This document shows positions 41,193 through 48,022 of a stretch of 48,022 nucleotides of DNA, piece by piece. The notes beneath the pieces are model-generated. The model did not search any database and was not told the DNA's origin. It saw only the letters and a program-made list of their open reading frames with translations. Both the position numbers and the translations under genes were made by a program. Numbering within the stretch: position 1 is the stretch's first letter; every line of letters starts with the position of its first letter. The DNA comes from Clostridia bacterium (GTDB lineage Bacteria > Bacillota > Clostridia > Oscillospirales > CAG-272): the NCBI GenBank assembly GCA_017504785.1, contig JAFVQL010000017.1, forward strand, positions 1-48,022, given 5' to 3'.

Positions 41193-43928
41193 TTATTCGG
41201 TGCGAAGTGCCACCACGGGGTCCTTCTTCGCCGCGGAGCGCGCGGGGAATACGCCCGAGATCAGGGTCAAACCAATGCTGAGAAGGATCATCAGCAGGGC
41301 TTGATCGAGGGGAAGCTTCGCAATGGCGGGAATATCCGCCACCTTTTTCAGAATGATATTGATGATCACGGAAAGACCGTAGGTCACGCCGACGCCGAAC
41401 ACACCCGAAAGCAGACCGAGAATGAAGGTCTCCGCCGTAAACAGACGGGAAACGTCCTTCTTGCGGCCGCCGATCGAGCGGATAACGCCGATCTCCTTGA
41501 TTCGCTCCACGACCGAAACGTAGGTAATAATACCGATCATGACCGTGGAAACCACGAGGGAGATCGAGGTGAAGGCGATCAATGCGTAGGAAATAATATC
41601 GATCATGGTGTTGATCATGGCGATAACGAGCGAGAGCGTATCCGTGTAGGTCACGTCGCTTCTGTCCGCCTTTTTCAGCACGGAGCCGTCCACGGTGATA
41701 TCCCCTTCCTCGTTCCATGCGTCAAGGTATGCGTTTACCTGATCCTTGGTCTCGAAGTTGTTGGGATAGATCATCACGGAATTGGCAAGATCGTTACCGC
41801 CGACGTTGCGAAGCGAAAGCACGTATAGCGACTGGATGCCCATGCCGCCCGTGCCGCCCATGCCGCCCATGCCGCCCGCGCTGCCGGAGCCGCCCGCGCT
41901 ACCCATACCGCTCATGCCGCCCAGCATCATTGCGGCAGATGCATCCTGACCGACGAAAACGGTGTCGGTATACGATTCTCCCTCGTAGGTGAAGGAAAGA
42001 TCGTAGTAAATACCGGTCTTCATCGTGCCCATTGCCATGCTCTGGATGGTTTCGCCGTCGGTGGAGCGCAGATACTCGGCGATCTTAGAATCCATATTCT
42101 TCTCAAGAATATAATCCGAGAGAGCCTCGGTATAGTAAATGCCCGAGGTCATGCAGCCGTAGGAGATCGTTTCCTTCGGTTGGAGAATGCCGACGACCTT
42201 CAGAGAAAGCGCGTCCTCGTCGTTTACGTCCGTAGCAAAGGGATCGTAGCCGAAGGGAGAGAGCATGGAGGTCATGGGGTTTTCGTTTTTCGTAAAGATC
42301 GCATCGTTTGCATGGAAGGTGAAGGTCTTGCCGAGAAGCTCCTCGTAGGTGAAGTATTCCTTCTTGCTTGCCTCATCGTAGGACTCGCTCTCGGTCGCCT
42401 CGTGCACGATGTTGATAAACTGCTTTTGCGAATAGTAGCCAAGTCTTGCAAGCAAAAGATCCGAAACGCGGCGATCGGCATCCAAAACGAGCATGATCTC
42501 GCCCGCCTCCTTCGCCAGCTCGCCCGCCAGCACGTCGTACTGATCGGTCACGTAGGCTCCGTTCGAGGGTGCTTGCTTGAACGAGGGGATCAGCATCGAG
42601 ATAAAGGATGCATATTCACTAAACTCTGTTCTGTTTAACACCGAGGTATAAAGCGCGGTCAAGGCGCTGATCGAGAGCTTTCTCTCCTCGCCCGCCTCAT
42701 CCGTAAAGGCGGTGTAGATACTGTTGGAAAGATCCATATCGTAGCCGAAGATCATATCCGCGTAATACGAATCGGGCATGGCCGAAACGTAGCTGATATA
42801 CGCCTTTGTGATCTCGTTTTTAAGGATCACGGCCTCGGTCGTATCCTGCATCTTGGCAACGTATTCAAGCATGGAGTTGATAAAGACCTTGCCGTCCTCT
42901 TGCTTGATCTCTTCAAAATCGATCGAGGACATAAGATCGGTGATGGCATCAAAATCGTACGCCGTTTCGGCAATATAGATCGGGTTGCCCGAAAGCATAT
43001 CGTCCTGCATGGACGCAACGTAGCCCTTAATGCCCGCCGAAAGTGCAAGCACCATCGCGATGCCGATAATACCGATCGAGCCGGCGAAGCCGACCATCGC
43101 GGTCCTCCTCTTCTTGGAGATCAGATTCTTTGCCGAAAGGCGGAACGCCGTAAAGACCGACATCTTCGCCTTTTCCTTGCCGCCGCGGCGGCCGCGCTTT
43201 TGGCGGTCAAAGCGGCGATACAGAGAGGTCTCCATTCTGTCGCCCGCCTCGGAGAAGGGGTTGGTATCCTCGACCACACGGCCGTCCAAAAGGCGGACGA
43301 TTCGCGTGGAATACGCCTCTGCAAGCTCGGGGTTATGCGTGACCATAACGACCAGACGCTCCTTGGAGATCTCGCGGATCAGATCCATGATCTGCACGCT
43401 GGTCTGCGTATCCAAAGCACCCGTCGGCTCGTCGGCAAGAAGGATCTCGGGATCGTTTACAAGCGCTCTCGCGATCGCAACGCGCTGGCACTGGCCGCCC
43501 GAAAGCTGATTGGGGCGCTGATAATACTTCCCCTTCAGTCCTACGCGATCGAGCGCTTCCTTGGCGCGGCGGCGTCTTTCATCGCGCGAGATGCCCGCGA
43601 TCGTCAGCGCAAGCTCCACGTTTTCAAGCACCGTCTGGTGCGGGATCAGGTTATAGCTCTGAAAAATAAAGCCGACGCGATGGTTGCGGTAGACGTCCCA
43701 ATCCCTGTCCTTAAAGCCCTTCGTGCTTCGCCCGCTGATCGAAAGATCGCCCGAAGTATAATGATCGAGGCCGCCGATGATATTGAGCAGCGTGGTCTTT
43801 CCGCAGCCGGAGGGTCCGAGAATGGACACGAATTCACTCTTGCGGAAGCAGATATTCACGTCGCGCAGAGCCACCACCCGCTCCGACGCCGTTACGTACA
43901 CCTTCGTAATGTTCTTTAGCTTAAGCAT
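41193..43928 (-). CDS. ABC transporter, ATPase fused to FtsX/MacB-like permease
   Basis: 911 aa, a one-chain exporter half. ATPase: Walker A GPSGCGKTT (about residues 38-46), LSGGQCQRV (about 142-150), Walker B ILLADEPTGALD (about 161-172), His of VTHNPE. A linker with RRFDRQKRGRRGGKEK is followed by helix 1 (about 275-297), a large outside domain of about 460 residues, and three C-terminal helices (about 775-900, ending ARSAAKKDPVVALRTE). Odd: a Gly/Met-rich repeat (GGMSGMG, GGMGGMGG) near residues 665-700 in the outside domain. AAGGA lies 8 nt before the ATG. It stands alone; substrate unknown. Confidence 0.92.
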   Translation of the reverse strand: MLKLKNITKVYVTASERVVALRDVNICFRKSEFVSILGPSGCGKTTLLNIIGGLDHYTSGDLSISGRSTKGFKDRDWDVYRNHRVGFIFQSYNLIPHQTVLENVELALTIAGISRDERRRRAKEALDRVGLKGKYYQRPNQLSGGQCQRVAIARALVNDPEILLADEPTGALDTQTSVQIMDLIREISKERLVVMVTHNPELAEAYSTRIVRLLDGRVVEDTNPFSEAGDRMETSLYRRFDRQKRGRRGGKEKAKMSVFTAFRLSAKNLISKKRRTAMVGFAGSIGIIGIAMVLALSAGIKGYVASMQDDMLSGNPIYIAETAYDFDAITDLMSSIDFEEIKQEDGKVFINSMLEYVAKMQDTTEAVILKNEITKAYISYVSAMPDSYYADMIFGYDMDLSNSIYTAFTDEAGEERKLSISALTALYTSVLNRTEFSEYASFISMLIPSFKQAPSNGAYVTDQYDVLAGELAKEAGEIMLVLDADRRVSDLLLARLGYYSQKQFINIVHEATESESYDEASKKEYFTYEELLGKTFTFHANDAIFTKNENPMTSMLSPFGYDPFATDVNDEDALSLKVVGILQPKETISYGCMTSGIYYTEALSDYILEKNMDSKIAEYLRSTDGETIQSMAMGTMKTGIYYDLSFTYEGESYTDTVFVGQDASAAMMLGGMSGMGSAGGSGSAGGMGGMGGTGGMGIQSLYVLSLRNVGGNDLANSVMIYPNNFETKDQVNAYLDAWNEEGDITVDGSVLKKADRSDVTYTDTLSLVIAMINTMIDIISYALIAFTSISLVVSTVMIGIITYVSVVERIKEIGVIRSIGGRKKDVSRLFTAETFILGLLSGVFGVGVTYGLSVIINIILKKVADIPAIAKLPLDQALLMILLSIGLTLISGVFPARSAAKKDPVVALRTE

Positions 43929-44257
43929 TCTTTTTTTCCTTCTTCAATACATTTTCTGATTATATTATAGAGTGCTATTATAAACGCCCCATATAAAAGT
44001 TGGAAATCTTTTGTGAATATTTCATCCGGCGCGAAAAAAACCACCCCATGTGCAAAGTGACGAAGCGCAAGGATAAGCGAAAAAAAGCGAAAAAGGGGGG
44101 AGCGCGCCATACGCTTTTCCTCGGTTTTCCTATGCGGTATATGGGCGCATTCCCCTTTTCAAAAAAAAGCGAGCAAGGAAGAAAAAAGGGCGCGCTTTTT
44201 CGGAAGGCGCTTCGGCGTCGGCGCGAAATCGCCGTTTTTTTGTTCAAAACGCCAAAA
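43929..44257. other. Gene-free stretch upstream of nrdD
   Basis: Two TATAAT-like boxes on the minus strand near 43960-43985 probably serve the ABC fusion gene, but neither has a good -35. The rest is GC-rich with A-runs. I see no gene or clear RNA in it. Confidence 0.4.
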
Positions 44258-44273
44258 ACACAATATATAGCAT
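44258..44273 (+). promoter_or_regulatory. NrdR box 1
   Basis: ACACAATATATAGCAT agrees with the NrdR consensus ACACwATATAwwGTGT-type palindrome except at the last arm. It lies just upstream of the -35. It is 32 bp, about three helical turns, from box 2. Confidence 0.72.
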
Positions 44274-44280
44274 TTACCTC

Positions 44281-44310
44281 TTGACAAGCACACAAGATAT
44301 GGTGTATAAT
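44281..44310 (+). promoter_or_regulatory. Promoter of nrdD with NrdR box 2 in the spacer
   Basis: TTGACA (44281-44286), 18 bp, TATAAT (44305-44310). The spacer holds ACACAAGATATGGTGT (44290-44305), a second NrdR box with intact ACAC / GTGT arms. NrdR bound here would block RNA polymerase directly. Confidence 0.85.
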
Positions 44311-44501
44311 AGTGGTACGCAATTGCCCCGATATCGGGGGAGAAAATCGGCAAAAATCATTTTTTGCCCCTTGGCAGGCACCGTTTTGCCTTGCCGTGCA
44401 TAGACATTCGGAAGTGGTGAAAGACTTTATTTCTTTCGCCCCTTTTTTCGCCTATACCCAAAAAAACCATCACGAAAAATCTAACGAAGGGATCGCTAAA
44501 A

Positions 44502-46676
44502 ATGAAACTGATCAAAAGAAACGGCTCCGAGGCTATTTTTACGAGAGCGAAGATCGCCGCCGCCATTGCAAAGGCAAACGACGCGGTTGAAGAATACGAA
44601 AGAATCACCGATTCGGAAATCGATACCATCGCCCTGCGCGTAGAAGAGCAGTGCGCGAAGCTCCACCGCTCCGTCAGCGTGGAGGAGGTGCAGGACCTCG
44701 TTGAGACCGAGCTGATGGCAAAGGGTGCCTTCGTGCTTGCAAAGGCTTATATCACCTACCGCTATAAGCGTGCACTCGTGCGCCGCGCCAACACCACCGA
44801 CGAAAAGATCCTCTCTCTCATCGAATGCAACAACGAAGAGGTCAAGCAGGAAAACGCAAATAAGAACCCCACCGTCAACTCCGTGCAGAGAGACTACATG
44901 GCGGGCGAGGTCTCGAAGGACATCACGCGCCGCCTGCTCCTTCCCGAGGACGTCGTGAAGGCACACGAGGACGGCCTGATCCACTTCCATGACAGCGATT
45001 ACTTCGCGCAGCACATGCACAACTGCGACCTCGTGAACCTCGAGGATATGCTCCAGAACGGCACGGTGATCAGCGGCACGATGATCGAGAAGCCCCACAG
45101 CTTCTCCACCGCCTGCAATATCGCCACGCAGATCATCGCACAGGTTGCCTCCAACCAGTACGGCGGCCAGTCCATCAGCCTTACGCACCTCGCTCCCTTC
45201 GTGCAGATCAGCCGCGAGAAGCTGACCGCGCAGGTGAAGGACGAGCTCGGCCGCGCCGGCGTGACGGACGAAAAGCTGATCGCAGAGATCGCGGAGGAAA
45301 GACTGCGCGATGAGGTTCGCAGAGGCGTGCAGTGCATTCAGTATCAGGTCGTAACGCTTCTGACCACGAACGGACAGGCTCCCTTCATTACCGTATTTAT
45401 GTATCTCGGCGAGGCAAAGAACGAGCAGGAAAAGGCCGACCTTGCCATGATCATCGAGGAAACGCTGATCCAGCGCTACCGCGGTGTTAAGAACGAGGCA
45501 GGCGTTTGGATCACGCCCGCGTTCCCCAAGCTCATCTACGTTTTGGAGGAGCAGAACATCACCCCCGATTCCAAGTACTACTATCTCACCGAGCTTGCCG
45601 CCAAGTGCACGGCGAAGCGCATGGTGCCCGACTACATTTCCGAAAAGATCATGCTGAAGAACAAGAAGGACAAAAACGGCGTGGGCCACTGCTATACCTG
45701 CATGGGCTGCCGCTCCTTCCTGACCCCCTACGTTGACGAGGACGGAAATCCGAAGTATTACGGCCGCTTCAATCAGGGCGTCGTTACCGTAAACCTCGTG
45801 GATATCGGTCTTTGCGCCGACGGCAGCATGGAGAAGTTCTGGGAAGTTTTTGACGAAAGAATGGATCTTTGCCACAGAGCTTTGCAGTGCCGCCACGAGC
45901 GCTTGAGCGGAACGCTTTCCGACGCCGCGCCCATTCTCTGGCAGTACGGTGCGCTGACAAGACTTCCGAAGGGCGAGCCGATCGACAAGTATCTGCACGG
46001 CGGATATTCCACCATTTCTCTCGGCTATGCCGGCCTTTGGGAGTGCGTTTACGCGCTGAACGGCAAGAAGCTGACCGAGCCGGAGGGCGAGGCACTCGGC
46101 CTTGAGATCATGAAAAAGCTCAACGAATACACCGCGAGATGGAAGGCCGAGGAGAATATCGACTATTCGCTTTACGGAACGCCCCTCGAGAGCACGACCT
46201 ATAAGTTTGCCAAGTGCCTGCAGAAGCGCTTTGGCATCGTCAAGGGCGTGACCGACCGCAACTATATCACCAACTCCTATCACGTACACGTGACCGAGCC
46301 GATCGATGCCTTCGATAAGCTCACGCTGGAAGCGAAGTTTCAGGCCCTCTCCCCCGGCGGCGCGATCTCTTACGTAGAGGTGCCCGATATGCAGAACAAT
46401 ATCGAGGCGGTCCTTGGCGTGATGCAGTTCATCTACGACAACATCATGTACGCCGAGCTGAACACCAAGAGCGACTACTGCCAGATTTGCGGCTACGACG
46501 GCGAGATCGCCATCTGCGAGGATGAGGACGGCAAGCTCGTTTGGGAATGCCCGAACTGCCACAACCGCGATCAGTCGAAGATGAACGTTGCAAGAAGAAC
46601 CTGCGGCTACATCGGAACGCAGTATTGGAACCAGGGCAGAACCTCCGAGATCAAGGACAGAGTTTTGCATCTGTAA
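44502..46676 (+). CDS. nrdD: Anaerobic (class III) ribonucleoside-triphosphate reductase
   Basis: Glycyl-radical enzyme that makes deoxyribonucleotides without oxygen. 724 aa. Seen: an N-terminal ATP-cone (KRNGSEAIFTRAKI onward, about residues 1-95) for allosteric control, then the barrel with FHDSDYFAQHMHNCDL (about 162-177) and HCYTCMGCRSFL (about 397-408). A C-terminal zinc ribbon CQIC...CPNC (about 660-688) and the glycyl-radical loop RRTCGYIGTQYWNQGR (about 698-713) complete it. The ribosome binding site is AAGGGAT, 8 nt upstream. The leader is about 185 nt. Odd: the radical-SAM activase gene nrdG, usually next, is not here; dus follows after 16 bp. Confidence 0.97.
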   Translation: MKLIKRNGSEAIFTRAKIAAAIAKANDAVEEYERITDSEIDTIALRVEEQCAKLHRSVSVEEVQDLVETELMAKGAFVLAKAYITYRYKRALVRRANTTDEKILSLIECNNEEVKQENANKNPTVNSVQRDYMAGEVSKDITRRLLLPEDVVKAHEDGLIHFHDSDYFAQHMHNCDLVNLEDMLQNGTVISGTMIEKPHSFSTACNIATQIIAQVASNQYGGQSISLTHLAPFVQISREKLTAQVKDELGRAGVTDEKLIAEIAEERLRDEVRRGVQCIQYQVVTLLTTNGQAPFITVFMYLGEAKNEQEKADLAMIIEETLIQRYRGVKNEAGVWITPAFPKLIYVLEEQNITPDSKYYYLTELAAKCTAKRMVPDYISEKIMLKNKKDKNGVGHCYTCMGCRSFLTPYVDEDGNPKYYGRFNQGVVTVNLVDIGLCADGSMEKFWEVFDERMDLCHRALQCRHERLSGTLSDAAPILWQYGALTRLPKGEPIDKYLHGGYSTISLGYAGLWECVYALNGKKLTEPEGEALGLEIMKKLNEYTARWKAEENIDYSLYGTPLESTTYKFAKCLQKRFGIVKGVTDRNYITNSYHVHVTEPIDAFDKLTLEAKFQALSPGGAISYVEVPDMQNNIEAVLGVMQFIYDNIMYAELNTKSDYCQICGYDGEIAICEDEDGKLVWECPNCHNRDQSKMNVARRTCGYIGTQYWNQGRTSEIKDRVLHL

Positions 46677-46692
46677 CTCGAGGATCGAAACC

Positions 46693-47679
46693 ATGAAGAT
46701 AGGAAACCTGACGCTGAAGCACGGCCTCCTTCTCGGGCCGATGGCGGGCTATACCGATTACGGTATGCGCGAGATCTCGAAGCGTTACGGTGCGGAATAT
46801 CTCGTGACGGAAATGGTCAGTGCCAAGGCGGTGCTTCATAACGATAAGAAGACCTGCGCCTTGGCCTACTTCCCCGAAAGCCAAAGCCCCTGCGCCATTC
46901 AGATCTTCGGCAGCGATCCTGCCGTGATGGCAGAGGCGGCAAAGCGGCTTTCCGCGGGTGTCTCGGGCGGATGCGCCCCCGCGGCCATCGATATCAATAT
47001 GGGTTGTCCCGTGCCGAAGGTTTTCGGCAACGGCGAGGGGAGTGCCTTGATGGCAAGCCCCTCTCTTATTTTTGATATCGTGCGTGCGGTAGAAAGCGCG
47101 ATCTCGATCCCCGTCACCGTCAAGCTCCGCGCCGGCATCGATGAAGCGCATAAAAACGCCGTGGAATGCGCGAGGGCGGCAGAGGCCGCGGGCGCATCGC
47201 TCGTCGCGGTGCACGGGCGCACGCGCAAGCAGATGTATTCCGGTCTTGCCGACAGAGAAATTATCCGAAGCGTAAAAGAAGCCGTCAAGATCCCCGTGAT
47301 TGCAAACGGTGATATTTATACCGCAGCCGATGCACTTGCAATGCTCTGCGAAACGGGGGCAGACGGCGTGATGGTCGCGCGCGGCGCGGTGGGAAATCCT
47401 TTTATTTTCCGCGAGATCGCCGCCGCCCTCGAGGGTGCTCCCTGCCCTGTGCCGACCTTTGCCGAGCGCATAGAGGCAGCGCTTTCCCAGCTCTCCTTCT
47501 CCATCGAGCAAAAGGGCGAGGCCCTTGCCGTTGTGGAGGGGCGCAAGCAGATCGCGGGGTATCTGAAAGGACAGCGCGGCGCAGCCGCCCTGCGCGGCAA
47601 GATCCACACGGCAAGCACCTTTGCCGAAATGAAGGAAGCCCTCTCCGAGGCCCTCGCGCTTTCGGAGTCGGAAATATAA
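46693..47679 (+). CDS. dus: tRNA-dihydrouridine synthase
   Basis: FMN-dependent reduction of uridines in tRNA D-loops. 328 aa. Seen: GPMAGYTDYGMR (about residues 14-25), the FMN-binding TIM barrel, catalytic Cys in DINMGCPVPKV (about 98-108), and VKLRAG (about 137-142). HGRTRKQMYSG (about 174-184) and ANGDIYTAADA then MVARGAVGNPFIF (about 223-235) follow. DusB-like by these motifs. GAGGATCG precedes the ATG by about 5 nt. It starts 16 bp after nrdD and is probably co-transcribed with it; a terminator lies at 47840-47878. Confidence 0.93.
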   Translation: MKIGNLTLKHGLLLGPMAGYTDYGMREISKRYGAEYLVTEMVSAKAVLHNDKKTCALAYFPESQSPCAIQIFGSDPAVMAEAAKRLSAGVSGGCAPAAIDINMGCPVPKVFGNGEGSALMASPSLIFDIVRAVESAISIPVTVKLRAGIDEAHKNAVECARAAEAAGASLVAVHGRTRKQMYSGLADREIIRSVKEAVKIPVIANGDIYTAADALAMLCETGADGVMVARGAVGNPFIFREIAAALEGAPCPVPTFAERIEAALSQLSFSIEQKGEALAVVEGRKQIAGYLKGQRGAAALRGKIHTASTFAEMKEALSEALALSESEI

Positions 47680-47839
47680 GGAAAGGCGCTTGATTTAGAG
47701 GAGAGATCGCCTGCCGAGCAGAGAGAGGCGTACGAGTGTACGGTGAGCAACGACGCGGCGATACCAAACAAAAAAACGGTAATAAAGGAGAAAGCCTTTG
47801 GTTTTCGGCCCCGATACCCTGAACGTTTGCATAAAAGCA
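47680..47839 (+). other. Downstream stretch after dus, nature unclear
   Basis: 160 bp between dus and the terminator. An in-frame run of about 63 codons without a start codon (EERSPAEQREAYEC...) covers most of it and extends through the terminator hairpin. No homologue is recognised. It may be a long 3' untranslated region, a decayed gene end or a structured RNA. Confidence 0.3.
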
Positions 47840-47878
47840 AGGTAGAGGTACTGAAAAAACAGTACCTCTACCTTTTTT
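47840..47878 (+). terminator. Terminator of nrdD-dus
   Basis: Perfect 14 bp stem AGGTAGAGGTACTG / CAGTACCTCTACCT with an A6 loop and a T-run. The last 144 bp of the window (47879-48022) show no gene I can support. Confidence 0.9.
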
Positions 47879-48022
47879 CTTGGGGTTAGCCGTAAGAGAG
47901 TCGAACACATAAGGTTTGGAAGTGCGGATTTTCCCCTATACTTCGCCGATTTTTTCTTAAATATCCGCATATTTCTCAAAAAAATTGGCTCGTCTATGAA
48001 AAAATCCGCTACTTCGAAACTG

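Noticed and set aside
41845..41935. Short plus-strand Cys/Pro/Arg repeat protein (CRPCRP...)
   Set aside because: It is the antisense reading of the Gly/Met repeat in the ABC fusion gene.
44496..46694. 732-codon open frame antisense to nrdD
   Set aside because: The sense strand encodes a complete class III reductase with all motifs; the antisense product has no recognisable feature.

Overview
The window looks like a chromosome segment of an anaerobic, low-G+C-lineage Gram-positive (Bacillota, class Clostridia; probably an uncultured gut relative of Oscillospirales or Christensenellales). The evidence is strong purine-rich ribosome binding sites, consensus sigma-A promoters with 16-18 bp spacers, an oxygen-sensitive class III ribonucleotide reductase with NrdR boxes, and a cre/LacI-type operator. 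One Cys-rich gene has a sporulation-like (sigma-K-type) promoter match. No 16S is present, so finer placement is inference. The core is GC-moderate to GC-rich; the segment at about 24.6-29.2 kb is clearly AT-rich and looks acquired.

Layout. 1-6.7 kb: rpoC (cut by the window edge) and rpoB on the minus strand, with their own promoter and no rplJL upstream. 6.8-11.1 kb: a divergent polysaccharide flippase, then def and typA on minus. 11.2-15.6 kb: a minus-strand operon of lipoprotein, ABC ATPase and FtsX-type permease. 15.9-18.7 kb: a Cys-rich protein (possible spore-coat protein), a HAD phosphatase and an acyltransferase-fold protein that lacks the usual catalytic His. 19.1-24.2 kb: two small genes, an SDR oxidoreductase, and a two-component operon (OmpR regulator, kinase, polytopic membrane protein, small membrane protein, lone TetR C-terminal domain). 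The small membrane protein is a paralogue of the 19.1 kb gene.

24.2-29.7 kb is the accessory heart of the window. A 330 bp palindrome-rich, MITE-like element (copy A) sits inside the loop of a terminator, and removing it with one CTCA copy restores a perfect hairpin. A second copy lies at 40.8-41.1 kb and preserves base pairing by compensatory changes. Next come a truncated serine recombinase and seven AT-rich genes. Four of these form two tandem pairs of related membrane proteins (A-B-A-B); a propeller-like and a leucine-rich-repeat-like protein follow. A small hairpin RNA candidate and two near-identical 48 bp terminator repeats complete the segment. It abuts tRNA-Glu/tRNA-Met, and the last 16 nt of tRNA-Glu are duplicated 220 bp away, a typical integration scar.

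29.8-38.5 kb: serC-serA (serine synthesis) and a minus operon of PlsC-type acyltransferase, TVP38/VTT protein and YfcC transporter. Then comes a DUF4838 glycan-associated protein whose leader carries a promoter-proximal terminator-like hairpin and a perfect cre match. 38.5-43.9 kb: pnuC and a MATE exporter, MITE-like copy B, and a large ABC ATPase-permease fusion with a Gly/Met-rich insert. 44.2-47.9 kb: nrdD under a tandem NrdR-box promoter, followed by a tRNA-dihydrouridine synthase rather than the usual nrdG activase.
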